From positions 146,048-210,047 of the forward strand of contig NZ_JAAKDT010000002.1 of assembly GCF_011038785.1 (NCBI RefSeq): a DNA stretch of 64,000 nt, written 5' to 3'. A program made the translations under genes and the position numbers. This DNA is from Parabacteroides sp. ZJ-118 (GTDB lineage Bacteria > Bacteroidota > Bacteroidia > Bacteroidales > Tannerellaceae). Below the pieces are notes generated by a model. That model saw nothing but the letters and a program-made list of their open reading frames with translations, searched no databases and was not told the origin of the DNA. The first letter of the stretch is position 1, and the number at the start of each line of letters is the position of its first letter. Of this stretch, positions 35,514 through 45,235 are shown one piece after another.

Positions 35514-37925
35514 ATGGCATGTCATGATTGTAAAAATAACGAAGGGCAGGCCTTGGCGGTGATGATCGCACGGGTGGATGCGATCATCGACCGGGTCGGT
35601 ACATCACGGCGGTTTATCATCCCATTGTTGCAGGCTTTACAGGATGAGTTCGGCTATCTGCCTTCGGATGCCTTGCATAGAGTATATGAGCGGACGGAGA
35701 TCGACCGGGCGCAGATGATCAGCGTATCGACCTTTTATTCCCAGTTCCGCCACATCCCTTACGGCAGGCATATTATCAAGGTATGTACCGGTACGGCCTG
35801 CCACGTGAAGGGGGCGAACAACGTGTACGATGCTTTCAGGCGGGAACTGAACATTGCGGAGGATAGTGTTACGACAGGTGACCAAAAGTATTCCATCGAG
35901 AAGATCGCCTGTCTAGGATGTTGCGCCTTGGCCCCGGTGGTGCAGATCGACGAGAAGATATACGGGCATGTTCAACCTGGGCGGGTGAGCGAGGTGCTTG
36001 ATGAGTTTGAGGCGTTCAGCCAAGAGCAGGCACAGGAAGAGAAGAAAAACTCTACCCGCCAGGCGGCGGGAGAGATTCGTTTGGGTATGGAGAACTGCTG
36101 TCAGGCCAGCGGAACCGCTGGAATTTATCAAGCGGTGAACGAGGCTTGTGATGAATTGGGGATTAACGTGAATATAAAACCGGTATCATGTGTCGGTGCG
36201 TGCAACCAAGTGCCCCTTATCGACGTGGCACTGCCGGATGGCTCTATCGTGCGGTATCCGAACGTGAGGCCGGAGGAGATCAAGGAGATCTTGCTGCATC
36301 ATTTCCGTCCGGCCAGCCGGTTAAGGCGATTGAAAAACGCCCTCTTGAACCATATCGACATGTTCCATACGGATACGACCTGGGATAATATCCTTTGGAA
36401 ATCGGAACAAGAGCGTACTGGTGCCATCAATACCTTCCTGGCCGGGCAAAAGCGGATCTCCACGGAGGGGTACGGTTTGATATCTCCCTTGGATATAGAC
36501 GAGTATGTTACTCGGGGCGGTTTTGAGGCATTGCGGAAGGCCGTTGCCTCGATGGGGCGGCGGGAGGTTATCGACATGGTCTTGCAGAGCGGACTGCGCG
36601 GGCGGGGAGGCGGCGGTTTCCCCACCGGACGGAAGTGGAAACTGGTAGCTGCCTCGGATCGGCCGGAGAAATACGTGATCTGCAATGGTGACGAGGGCGA
36701 TCCGGGGGCGTTCATGGATCGTATCCTGTTGGAGTCGTATCCCTTGCGGGTGATCGAGGGCATGCTGATTGCCGGGTATGCGGTAGGGGCCAATAAGGGA
36801 ATCTTCTATATCCGTGCGGAATATCCGCAGGCCGTGATCCGTGTACGGAAAGCGATCGAGCTGTGCCGGGAGAGAAATCTAGTAGGCGAGCATATCGCCG
36901 GTAGTGATTTCTCTTTCGAGATCTCCATCTTCGAGGGAGCCGGGGCATTCGTATGTGGCGAGGAGACTGCCTTGCTCGCTTCCATTGAGGGGGAGCGGGG
37001 GTTCCCGAGGCAACGCCCGCCTTATCCGGCGGTGGAGGGATTGTTCGGATGTCCAACGCTGATCAATAACGTGGAGACGCTGAGCCAGATCTCGTATATC
37101 ATTACCCATGGAGCCGAGGAATACCGACGGATCGGCACGGAGAACAGCAAGGGAACGAAGGTATTTGCCTTGGCGGGTAAGGTACGCCACGGAGGATTGA
37201 TCGAGGTACCTATGGGTACTACCCTGAATCAGATCGTCGAGGAGATCGGTGGTGGTATGGAAGGAGGCGAGAGGTTGAAGGCAGTCCAGACGGGAGGTCC
37301 TTCGGGGGGCTGTATCCCGGCCGAGCTGTGTGATACGGAAGTAGATTTCGATGCCCTTACCAAGATGGGCGCCATCATGGGTTCCGGGGGAATGGTCGTA
37401 CTGGGTGAGAGTAATTGCATGGTAGACGTGGCCCGGTATTTTCTCTCCTTCACATGCAATGAGTCGTGCGGAAAGTGTACGTTTTGCCGGGTAGGTATCC
37501 GCCGTATGCTGGATATTCTCGATAAGCTGTGTGCCGGGAAAGCGGAGATAGCCGATATAGATAAGCTGGAAGAGCTGGCGTTGAGCGTGAGAGAGATGGC
37601 TCTTTGCGGACTGGGCAAGACGGCGCCGAATCCAGTGCTGGCTACTTTGAAGTATTTCAGGGAGGAGTATGAGGAGCACGTACGGGGTTTCTGTCGTGCG
37701 GGAACGTGCAAGGACATGGTGAAACTAGTGATCACGGACGATTGCGTGGGCTGCACCAAATGTGCGAAAGTCTGTTCTTCCGACGCAATCCCTTATACGC
37801 CCTACGAGAAGCATTCCATTGATGTGGCGAAATGTGTCTTGTGCGGCTTATGCATGGAGGAATGTCAGTACGACGCTATACGGAAGGTGTCATTAAAATC
37901 AGAAGGTTATGGTAATAACGATTAA
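35514..37925 (+). CDS. NuoE-NuoF fusion, NADH-oxidising flavin/Fe-S subunit
   Basis: 803 residues. Residues about 10-165: NuoE-like thioredoxin fold with [2Fe-2S] Cys at 91, 96, 133 and 137 (CTGTACHVKG, CLGCC). About 185-265: a second [2Fe-2S] thioredoxin-like domain (ENCCQASG, CVGACNQVP). About 300-735: NuoF with FMN/NADH sites (GRGGGGFPTGRKWKLV, CNGDEGDPGAFMDR, GAGAFVCGEETALLASIEG) and a [4Fe-4S] CGKCTFCRVG. The C-terminal two-cluster ferredoxin has CVGCTKCAKVC and CVLCGLCMEEC. This is the HydB/HndC-type layout of electron-bifurcating hydrogenases with NuoE fused on. No hydrogenase catalytic subunit is nearby. Predicted job: take electrons from NADH, possibly also ferredoxin, at the cytoplasmic face. 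Confidence 0.9.
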   Translation: MACHDCKNNEGQALAVMIARVDAIIDRVGTSRRFIIPLLQALQDEFGYLPSDALHRVYERTEIDRAQMISVSTFYSQFRHIPYGRHIIKVCTGTACHVKGANNVYDAFRRELNIAEDSVTTGDQKYSIEKIACLGCCALAPVVQIDEKIYGHVQPGRVSEVLDEFEAFSQEQAQEEKKNSTRQAAGEIRLGMENCCQASGTAGIYQAVNEACDELGINVNIKPVSCVGACNQVPLIDVALPDGSIVRYPNVRPEEIKEILLHHFRPASRLRRLKNALLNHIDMFHTDTTWDNILWKSEQERTGAINTFLAGQKRISTEGYGLISPLDIDEYVTRGGFEALRKAVASMGRREVIDMVLQSGLRGRGGGGFPTGRKWKLVAASDRPEKYVICNGDEGDPGAFMDRILLESYPLRVIEGMLIAGYAVGANKGIFYIRAEYPQAVIRVRKAIELCRERNLVGEHIAGSDFSFEISIFEGAGAFVCGEETALLASIEGERGFPRQRPPYPAVEGLFGCPTLINNVETLSQISYIITHGAEEYRRIGTENSKGTKVFALAGKVRHGGLIEVPMGTTLNQIVEEIGGGMEGGERLKAVQTGGPSGGCIPAELCDTEVDFDALTKMGAIMGSGGMVVLGESNCMVDVARYFLSFTCNESCGKCTFCRVGIRRMLDILDKLCAGKAEIADIDKLEELALSVREMALCGLGKTAPNPVLATLKYFREEYEEHVRGFCRAGTCKDMVKLVITDDCVGCTKCAKVCSSDAIPYTPYEKHSIDVAKCVLCGLCMEECQYDAIRKVSLKSEGYGNND

Positions 37926-38871
37926 CGATAAAGAGATAGAGGTATTGGAGGGGGAGACCTTGATTGAGGTGGCTCGCCGGGCGGGTTTTGAGATACCTTC
38001 CATGTGTTATGCGAAAGGGGCGAAGCATAAGTCCTCGTGCATGGTGTGCGTGGTGAGGGATAGCGTGTCGGGCCGGATGTTCCCTTCTTGCTCCACATAT
38101 CCTACAGATGGGATGCGTATCGAGACGGATAGCGAGGAGGTGAGGCGGCTTCGTATCTTATCGTTGGAACTTTTATTGAGCGACCACCGGGCGGACTGCG
38201 AGGCTCCGTGCTCAGTCGTCTGTCCGAAGGGTTTGGACGTGGAGCGTGTATTGTATCTCTACGATGCCGCTCGTCCTGCTGAGGCCCGTGCGTTGTTGGC
38301 TTCTGTCTTTCCTTTGCCAGAAGTGGGGTGCGATACATGCAAGGCCCCTTGCGAGAAGGCTTGCCGCCGGGGCACGGTAGATCGGGCGGTGGAGATCCGT
38401 GCGATCATCAAGGAACTGGCTGCCAAGGAAGATTTGCTGGTAGAGGTTCCGTTGGAGAGCAAAGTGGACAAAGCCAGCTTCATCTCCCGTTTGGGTCGTT
38501 TCACTCCGACCGAGAAGGAATGGCTGAAAGAGACTATCACCACACCTTCCCGGTGCTTGCATTGCGCTTGTTCGGGGCGCTCGGACTGCAAACTCCGCAG
38601 GCATGCTACCGGGGTGGGCATCAAGCGTCCGCGGTACGAGGCGTCTTCTTTGTTGCCGGTGAAGGAGAGGATACACGTGAGGGGTCGGATGTGGTTTGAG
38701 CCGGCCAAGTGCATCCGTTGTGGCCTTTGCGTCTATAATAGCGAGGATGGCTTTACTTTTAGGAATCGGGGATTTGGCATGCGGGTGGTGATCCCGGAGG
38801 AGAGCCGGGTGAACGTGAACGAGGAGTTGGCCGGACTGTGTCCTACGGGTGCTTTATATCTAACGGATTAA
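37909..38871 (+). CDS. NuoG/HydA-like Fe-S subunit without catalytic domain
   Basis: 320 residues, overlapping the NuoEF fusion by 17 bp. The N-terminus is a plant-type [2Fe-2S] fold (ETLIEVARRAGFEIPSMCYA, SSCMVCVV, FPSCSTYP), then a His-Cys cluster region as in NuoG (DHRADCEAPCSVVC). A segment resembling the Fe-S part of GltD/NfnB-type proteins follows (CDTCKAPCEKACRRG). Further Cys groups CLHCACSGRSDC and CIRCGLCVYN are near the end. Neither the H-cluster domain of FeFe hydrogenase nor a molybdopterin domain is present: it stops at about one third of HydA/NuoG length. It probably relays electrons from the NuoEF-like subunit to the membrane Fe-S proteins. Confidence 0.85.
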   Translation: MVITINDKEIEVLEGETLIEVARRAGFEIPSMCYAKGAKHKSSCMVCVVRDSVSGRMFPSCSTYPTDGMRIETDSEEVRRLRILSLELLLSDHRADCEAPCSVVCPKGLDVERVLYLYDAARPAEARALLASVFPLPEVGCDTCKAPCEKACRRGTVDRAVEIRAIIKELAAKEDLLVEVPLESKVDKASFISRLGRFTPTEKEWLKETITTPSRCLHCACSGRSDCKLRRHATGVGIKRPRYEASSLLPVKERIHVRGRMWFEPAKCIRCGLCVYNSEDGFTFRNRGFGMRVVIPEESRVNVNEELAGLCPTGALYLTD

Positions 38872-38887
38872 GAGAAGGGGGACAATC

Positions 38888-40033
38888 ATGAAGTGGTTAT
38901 GTCTATTGATTGGTATGGCAGGCTTGCAGGCCGGTTGTGTGGAGGGCGAGGATACGATGGACGGTGGGGATGGCATGAACTGGCCGTTTTTCCGTGGCAA
39001 CGCTTCCCTGAGCGGATATACGGATCGGTCTCTTCCAAGGAATCCTTCCTTGCTATGGAGTTATAAGAGCGGAGTTCGTACGGTATCTTCCCCAATCGTC
39101 TATGGGGGAACTACCTATTGGTGCGACAAGAAAGGGCAAGTCCGGGGGATCGGTTTGGAGGGGAAAGAGACTTTTATTTACGACTTGGGCTCGCCCGTGG
39201 AGGCTACTCCGATGGTGCACGACTCGGTCTTGTATATCGGCCGGATGGATGGATGGATGAGTGCGATCTCGCTGGAGACCTGCGACACGCTATGGAACTT
39301 CGAGACGATGGGGCAGATCTCTGCCTCCCCGAACCGGGTGGGTTTCGAGGGACGGAAGGCGATCGTATTCGGTAGCTATGATAACTACTTGTATTGTGTG
39401 GACGAGCGGACGGGACAAGAGATCAACCGCTTTGAGTCTGGCTATTATTTGAACGGGGCGGTGGCTTTGTGGAAGAAGCATGTGCTGTTCGGGGGATGCG
39501 ACTCCTGGATACGGGTCATTGATTGCAAGACCGGTATGCGCACAGATTCCCTCTTGATAGATGCTTATGTCCCGGCCTCGCCCGCTATCCGGGGCGACTA
39601 TGCGTATGTGGGCGACTATGCGGGGGACATTTATGAGTTAAACCTGGAAGGCGGAAAGATTACCCGGCAACGAAAGGTATTCGTGGCGACGGATGAGGGA
39701 GGCTCTTTCGTCTCGGTGCCTGCCGTTACGAACGACAGGCTGTATGTTTTGTCTGGCGATCGTCATTTATATGCGATCGACAGGATCGATGGGACGGTGA
39801 GCTGGAAGTATCTCTTGAAGGGTCGCGTCGGGGAAAGCTCACCGGTAGTGTGCTCCGACAAGGTGATTGTATGCACGAAGACGGGCATCGTCTCCATCTT
39901 GGATGCAAAGAGTGGAGTGTTGGAATGGGAATATGATACGGGCGAGCAGATCATAGGCTCTCCGGCTATCATCAAGGATCATTTCTTCATCCTCACAGCG
40001 AAGGGGACGTTGTTTTGTTTTGGAAATAATTAA
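38888..40033 (+). CDS. PQQ-like beta-propeller lipoprotein
   Basis: 381 residues. Lipoprotein signal MKWLCLLIGMAGLQAGC (Cys at residue 17) followed by EGED. A propeller of about seven blades: NWPFFRGNASLSGYTDRSLP, SLETCDTLWNFET, ERTGQEINRFE, DCKTGMRTD, RIDGTVSWKYL, DAKSGVLEWEYD. It starts 16 bp after the NuoG-like gene. The acidic residues after the Cys may signal surface display. Its role could be to bind a ligand or assemble the complex; no catalytic residues could be assigned. Confidence 0.82.
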   Translation: MKWLCLLIGMAGLQAGCVEGEDTMDGGDGMNWPFFRGNASLSGYTDRSLPRNPSLLWSYKSGVRTVSSPIVYGGTTYWCDKKGQVRGIGLEGKETFIYDLGSPVEATPMVHDSVLYIGRMDGWMSAISLETCDTLWNFETMGQISASPNRVGFEGRKAIVFGSYDNYLYCVDERTGQEINRFESGYYLNGAVALWKKHVLFGGCDSWIRVIDCKTGMRTDSLLIDAYVPASPAIRGDYAYVGDYAGDIYELNLEGGKITRQRKVFVATDEGGSFVSVPAVTNDRLYVLSGDRHLYAIDRIDGTVSWKYLLKGRVGESSPVVCSDKVIVCTKTGIVSILDAKSGVLEWEYDTGEQIIGSPAIIKDHFFILTAKGTLFCFGNN

Positions 40034-40071
40034 ACATATGGCGGGCAGTGACGTGTAAAATAAGAGGATAT

Positions 40072-40740
40072 ATGGCATTGATAGAATTACAGGGAATAGA
40101 GAAAAGCTATCGGGACGGCGAGAATCGTCTGAACCATGTGCTGAGAGGTGTGAATCTGGAGCTGGAGGATGGTGAGTTTATCGCCGTCAAGGGAGCTTCG
40201 GGTTCGGGGAAGACCACCCTGCTGCGGATACTTGGTGCCGCAGAGCTTCCGGACAAGGGCACTTACCGGATGGGGAATATGGAGGTGCGAGACCTAGACT
40301 GCTTGCACATCGTGCGTAACAAGGACATCGGCTTCGTCTTTCAGGATTATCGCCTGATGCCGCAATACACGGTGTTGCAGAATATCCTGCTTCCCACCTT
40401 GGCCACCGCCGACGAGAGCCGTCCGGAAGAGGTGGAATACGCACGTCGGTTGATGGAACTCACCCATATATCTGCGCTGGCCGACCAATATCCCGCCACC
40501 TTGTCGGGAGGCGAGGCAAGCCGGGCGGCCATCTGCCGGGCCTTGATACGTAAACCCCTGTTGCTACTGGCCGACGAGCCTACCGGACAGCTCGACCGTG
40601 CGAACGCCTTGAACATCGTATCCCTCTTCGTTGAGATCAACCGAAGCTTGGGGACGACCATCGTAATGGTGACACACTCCGACGAGACCGCGTCGTTCGC
40701 CCGCCGTATCCTAACGCTGGAGGGAGGAATCTTACGATGA
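40072..40740 (+). CDS. ABC transporter ATPase, MacB/LolD type
   Basis: 222 residues from ATG 40072 (MALIELQGIEKSY); a GTG at 40048 would add eight residues. Walker A GASGSGKTTLLRIL, Q-loop VFQDYRLMP, signature LSGGEASRAAICRAL, Walker B LLLLADEPTGQLD, and H-loop VTHSDE. The signature has GGEAS instead of GGEQQ, but the motif is otherwise normal. The permease gene overlaps by 4 bp. This type either extracts lipoproteins or works as a mechanotransmitter with a periplasmic partner; here it may move the operon's lipid or assemble its lipoproteins. Confidence 0.9.
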   Translation: MALIELQGIEKSYRDGENRLNHVLRGVNLELEDGEFIAVKGASGSGKTTLLRILGAAELPDKGTYRMGNMEVRDLDCLHIVRNKDIGFVFQDYRLMPQYTVLQNILLPTLATADESRPEEVEYARRLMELTHISALADQYPATLSGGEASRAAICRALIRKPLLLLADEPTGQLDRANALNIVSLFVEINRSLGTTIVMVTHSDETASFARRILTLEGGILR

Positions 40741-43700
40741 GGCAACGACAGCTTTTGTATCGGAACATATGCTATTTCGCCCGTTATTACCGCTTGGTGG
40801 CCGTGGCGGCGGCGATCACCGTGGCCGTCATCGTAGGCAGTCTGGTCGTCGGTGATTCGGTTCGCATGACGTTGGTCCGGCGGGTTACGGAGCGCTTGGG
40901 AGATACCGAGACGGTTATCTTTTCCCGTAACTCTTTTATATCTGACTTGATCCTTTCCGCTTCCCCACTGAGAGAATCAGCTCGGGGAGTTTTGCTGACC
41001 GACGGTTTTATCTCCCGTGGCGGCAGGTTGGTTCCCGTGTCCGTATGGGGTGTCGATGATCTTTCGCTGCCGGAAGGCTCGGCCAAGATCAACCCGGCTT
41101 TGTCGGAGGAGCTGGACTTAGAGGCTTCCGAGGATCTGGTGCTTCGCCTGCCGGCTACTGGCATGGTTCCGTCTGGCTCTCTTTTTGTGACCAAGAACTA
41201 TACGACCAGCCTGCGCTTGTTCAACGGGGGGATCCTCTCGGTGGAAGAGGGCGGCAACCTGAGTTTTAGGAATGAGCAAACACTCCCCCTTAACGTCTTC
41301 GTGAGCCGGAAGTTCTTGGCGGAAGCGCTGGACGTGGAGGGAAAGATCAACTTGATACGGACGGACAGACAGGTATCCTCTACGGAATTGGACAGTATAT
41401 GGAATCCCGGCTTATCCGGGCTGGAGATACGGCGAAAAGCGGACTTTACGGAGATCTCTTCCGACCGGATATTCTTGCTAGGGCAGGCCGTGGAAACGAT
41501 CTGCCGGGATAACCCAACTTCGAACCGCCTGTTCTCCTACCTGGCCAATTCCATAGAGCGGGAAGGTGTTGCCTCGATCCCTTATTCCTTCATTACCGCC
41601 ATGGATCGCTATAAGAATCATACCCTCGGGAAGGACGAGGTATTGCTGTCCGATTATGCCGCCGGTCGCTTGGGCGTGCAGCCGGGCGATACCTTGCGGA
41701 TAAGCTATTATAAATCGGAGGGATTGAAGCGGCTGGGCGAAGATACCCTCCGGCTACGGGTGAGACAAATCGTCCCCCTCTCCGAATGGCTGGCCGACGG
41801 TTCCTTGAGCGCCGATTTTCCCGGCCTTTCCGACGTGGAGCGATGCACGGACTGGGATAGCGATCTCCCCATCGATATGGATCGGATCACCGACGAGGAT
41901 GAACGCTATTGGAACCTATACCGTAGCGCCCCGAAAGCGATCGTGGCCTACGATGCCGTCTCTACCGATTGGGCGAACGCCTACGGCAACGCTACGGCGA
42001 TCCGTATCTCCGGAGCGGGCGCCGACTTGACGGGCCTTCATCCGGATATGTTCGGTATCCAGCTGACGCATCCCCGGGAGACGGGGATCTATGCCGCCCG
42101 TAATGGGGTGGACTTCGCCGGATTGTTCCTTGCCTTGGGGTTCTTTATCATTGTATCTGCCGTGTTGCTTATGTTGAATCCCTTGTCGGAAATGTTGTAT
42201 CAGCGCCGTCATGAGATCGACTTGCTGCGATCGATAGGCTATTCCCGGAAACGTATTGTGGATATGCTGTGGAAAGAGTCTGCCCCGGTAGTGCTGCTCG
42301 TCTCCGTAGTGGGTGTGGTCATGGGACTCTTATATACGGGGCTTGTCATGTGGCTGCTGGGGGGAGTATGGCAAGGGGTCACGCAGACAGACGGCTTTAA
42401 GGTCTACCCCGGCATGTGGACGCTCGTGGGCGGTACGTTGGTGAGCGTCGGGCTCTCCTTGGGCTTCCTCCGGTGGGCGATCGTACGGGCGTTGCGGGAA
42501 AGAAGCCGCAAGGTCTGTCCGCCCCGGTCCTCTTTACGGAAGAAGAGAATCGGGGTGATCGTGGCGAGTATGCTGACGATCGCCATAATCGGCGTAAATG
42601 TATGGCTCCTGCGTTCTGTTCCTCTTTTCATGCTTATCGGTGCCGCATGGATCGTGACGGCGGCGTTAGGAGGCGACTATTGGGTTGCGAGAAAAGGATC
42701 CGAGCGTTCTTCTGTATTAAACCGAAGCCAATTGGTTTGGAGTACTATATATGCGAACAGGAAACAAGCTCTGTTATCTTTCTTTGCGCTCTCTATCGGA
42801 ACCTTTATCGTGTTTTCGGTAGGCTTGAACCGGAAGGGATTCGGGGATAGCTCACAGATACGTGCCGGTACGGGAGGATACAGCCTTTGGTGCGAGAGTA
42901 GCGTTCCTGTCTATTACGATTTGTCTACGTCCGAGGGTAAGGCGAAATTATCTCTTTCCGATTTACCGGAGGATACGGAGATCCTGCAATGCCTGCGCTA
43001 TAACGCAGATGATGCCAGTTGCCTAAACTTGAACAAGGTAACGACCCCTACGGTACTAGGGGTAGATATGAAAGCGTTGTCGAATAGTGATTTCCGGATT
43101 GAGCAAACGATTTATGGAGAAAGCGAGCTCATTTTCGAACGGATGCGTGAGTGTACGGACGACGTGTACCCGGCCTTGGTGGATGCTACGGTGTTGACTT
43201 GGGGTATCGGTATGGATCTGGGAGATACACTATATTATAAGGGAGATCTGGGGCAATCGGTCGCGATACGGTTGGTGGGTACCTTGTCTAACTCTGTATT
43301 CCAAGGGAATGTCTTGATAGACCAAGCCTTGTTCTCCGAGATCTGGGCAGAGACAACCGGTAGCGAGGTGTTCTTGCTAAAGATCGGGGAATCTCGGAAG
43401 GAAAAGGTAAAGACGCTCCTTTCGCAAGCCTTGAGCGAATATGGTGTGCAGGTAACGACCACGAACGACCGCTTACGGCAATTCAATACGGTAACGGATA
43501 CCTATCTGACTATCTTCATGACGTTGGGAGGATTAGGCTTGCTGTTGGGAATCTTTAGTTTCATCATCGTCATTCGCAAGAATCTGGCGATGCGTGGTGA
43601 CGAGATTCGCTTGTACCGTATATTGGGTTTCCCCGATCGGGTGATCGAACGGATCTTTTGCGAGGAGAACATCCTCGTCCCGTTATATGCGATCTTGGCG

Positions 43701-43910
43701 GGAGTTATCGGGGCCTTGAGCAGCGTGGGCGTCAATTTTCCGAACGCAGGGAGCGCTGCTTGGCTGTTGGCTTTCTGCTTTACGCTGTTCTTCGTAGGAT
43801 GCGTCATCGGGTTTGTCCGCAGGCTGGTGAGGCAGGAGGTAAGAAGATCGAAACTGGATATGGATGGAGAGGCGCCTAAAGCTAGTGTGCTTAATGAAAG
43901 GAATTATTAG
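40737..43910 (+). CDS. Large FtsX-family ABC permease
   Basis: 1057 residues. The N-terminal helix (LVAVAAAITVAVIVGSLVVG) is followed by a large extracytoplasmic domain of about 430 residues. Then come FtsX-type helices (LFLALGFFIIVSAVLLML, VVLLVSVVGVVMGLLYTG), a central pair near residue 620, a second periplasmic region, and four C-terminal helices (TIFMTLGGLGLLLGIFSFII, FCFTLFFVGCVIGFVRRL). Two FtsX cores in one chain make it a complete permease for the upstream ATPase, unlike the half-size MacB/LolC. DLLRSIGYSRKRIVDML and RLYRILGFPDRVIERIF are the coupling helices. Followed 20 bp later by the secreted propeller pair. Confidence 0.88.
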   Translation: MRQRQLLYRNICYFARYYRLVAVAAAITVAVIVGSLVVGDSVRMTLVRRVTERLGDTETVIFSRNSFISDLILSASPLRESARGVLLTDGFISRGGRLVPVSVWGVDDLSLPEGSAKINPALSEELDLEASEDLVLRLPATGMVPSGSLFVTKNYTTSLRLFNGGILSVEEGGNLSFRNEQTLPLNVFVSRKFLAEALDVEGKINLIRTDRQVSSTELDSIWNPGLSGLEIRRKADFTEISSDRIFLLGQAVETICRDNPTSNRLFSYLANSIEREGVASIPYSFITAMDRYKNHTLGKDEVLLSDYAAGRLGVQPGDTLRISYYKSEGLKRLGEDTLRLRVRQIVPLSEWLADGSLSADFPGLSDVERCTDWDSDLPIDMDRITDEDERYWNLYRSAPKAIVAYDAVSTDWANAYGNATAIRISGAGADLTGLHPDMFGIQLTHPRETGIYAARNGVDFAGLFLALGFFIIVSAVLLMLNPLSEMLYQRRHEIDLLRSIGYSRKRIVDMLWKESAPVVLLVSVVGVVMGLLYTGLVMWLLGGVWQGVTQTDGFKVYPGMWTLVGGTLVSVGLSLGFLRWAIVRALRERSRKVCPPRSSLRKKRIGVIVASMLTIAIIGVNVWLLRSVPLFMLIGAAWIVTAALGGDYWVARKGSERSSVLNRSQLVWSTIYANRKQALLSFFALSIGTFIVFSVGLNRKGFGDSSQIRAGTGGYSLWCESSVPVYYDLSTSEGKAKLSLSDLPEDTEILQCLRYNADDASCLNLNKVTTPTVLGVDMKALSNSDFRIEQTIYGESELIFERMRECTDDVYPALVDATVLTWGIGMDLGDTLYYKGDLGQSVAIRLVGTLSNSVFQGNVLIDQALFSEIWAETTGSEVFLLKIGESRKEKVKTLLSQALSEYGVQVTTTNDRLRQFNTVTDTYLTIFMTLGGLGLLLGIFSFIIVIRKNLAMRGDEIRLYRILGFPDRVIERIFCEENILVPLYAILAGVIGALSSVGVNFPNAGSAAWLLAFCFTLFFVGCVIGFVRRLVRQEVRRSKLDMDGEAPKASVLNERNY

Positions 43911-43930
43911 TAACTTAAATCAGATATAAA

Positions 43931-45220
43931 ATGAGACAGAATGGAATGTGGAGAATAAGTTTAGGAGGCATGTGTATCGCCATGGCTTGCCTTGCCCTCA
44001 CGGACGTGAAGGCGCAATCGCCTTATGGCTGGCGGGGGCCGGAACGGAACGGTACCTATCCGGAAACGGGGTTGTTAAAAGAATGGCCTGTGGGCGGCCC
44101 GGAGTTGTTATGGGAAACGATGGAGCTGGGGAAGGGATATTCCAGCCCGGTGATCGTGGACGATCGTTTGTATATTACCGGTATGGATGCCGAAGGAACG
44201 CAGGAGATCTTTTTCGCATACTCTCTGAACGGGAAGAAATTGTATCAGACCGCCTATGGATCGCCTTGGGCAGATTCCTATCCGGAGACCCGTACCACCC
44301 CTACCATAGAGAATGGGAAAGCGTATTTGATAAGCGGATCGGGTGAGATCGTTTGCTTGGATACGGCGGATGGCGAGATTGTCTGGAAAGTAGACGGCGG
44401 CAAGAAGTTCGAACGTATGACCGGGAAGTGGGGTACGTCTGAATGTCCGTTGGTATTCGATAACAAGGTGATTTATACGCCGGGAGGAACTCAGACTACT
44501 ATGGTGGCCTTGGACGCTGAGACGGGAGAGACCGCGTGGAAAAGTGAGCCTTTGGGAGAGCATAGCTCGTATACTTCCCCGCTCTTGATCATGAATAACG
44601 GAAAGATGAAGATCGTGGGCGTGACCGGGAAGAGCGTTTTCGGCGTGGATCCGGAAACGGGTAAGATCGAGTGGACTTTCCGTGATTGGGGACGTTCTCC
44701 GGAAGACTTGGCGAAAGGTTTTGAGTCGATCGCCCCCAATACCCCGCTTTACCATAATGGTCGCCTTTTCGTTTGTAACGGCTATAACATGGGCTCTTTT
44801 ATGTTGCGCTTGAACGTAGATGCTACCAAGGCGGATCTGGTATGGAGGAACAACGATTTGGATACGCATCATGGTGGCTTCGTGTTGGTGGATGGTGTGA
44901 TTTATGGATCCAACTGGATCAACAACGGTTCCGGCAACTGGGTAGCCGTGGATTGGAATACCGGTGAGACCAAATATGATATGCCTTGGCCGGGAGGCAA
45001 GGGAAAGGGCTCTATCATCACGGCGGACGGTATGTTGTATTGTTATGACGAGCGCCGGGGAACGGTGGGCTTGGTTCGCCCTAACCCCGAGAAGTTCGAC
45101 GTGGTGAGCGAGTTCCGTATCACGAAGGGCGTAGGTCCTCATTGGGCGCATCCCGTTATCCATGAGGGCATCCTTTATATCCGTCATGGCAATGCGTTGA
45201 TGGCTTTCAAGATTAAATAA
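43931..45220 (+). CDS. Secreted PQQ-like beta-propeller (copy 1)
   Basis: 429 residues with a signal peptide ending DVKA before Gln. The mature N-terminus SPYGWRGPERNGTYPETG is the shared propeller lead. Blades contain TADGEIVWKVDG, AETGETAWKSEP, PETGKIEWTFRD and NTGETKYDMPWPGG. Conserved blocks near the end are CYDERRGTVGLVRPNPEKF and ITKGVGPHWAHPV. These match a subfamily annotated as PQQ-binding-like proteins whose function is uncertain. It is a tandem paralogue of the next gene, 15 bp downstream. It is soluble and probably periplasmic; I see no type IX C-terminal domain. Confidence 0.83.
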   Translation: MRQNGMWRISLGGMCIAMACLALTDVKAQSPYGWRGPERNGTYPETGLLKEWPVGGPELLWETMELGKGYSSPVIVDDRLYITGMDAEGTQEIFFAYSLNGKKLYQTAYGSPWADSYPETRTTPTIENGKAYLISGSGEIVCLDTADGEIVWKVDGGKKFERMTGKWGTSECPLVFDNKVIYTPGGTQTTMVALDAETGETAWKSEPLGEHSSYTSPLLIMNNGKMKIVGVTGKSVFGVDPETGKIEWTFRDWGRSPEDLAKGFESIAPNTPLYHNGRLFVCNGYNMGSFMLRLNVDATKADLVWRNNDLDTHHGGFVLVDGVIYGSNWINNGSGNWVAVDWNTGETKYDMPWPGGKGKGSIITADGMLYCYDERRGTVGLVRPNPEKFDVVSEFRITKGVGPHWAHPVIHEGILYIRHGNALMAFKIK

Positions 45221-45235
45221 CAAATATAAAAATAG

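Noticed and set aside
35514..38871. FeFe-hydrogenase operon
   Set aside because: The HydA-like protein lacks the H-cluster domain, and no maturation genes (hydE, hydF, hydG) are present in the window.
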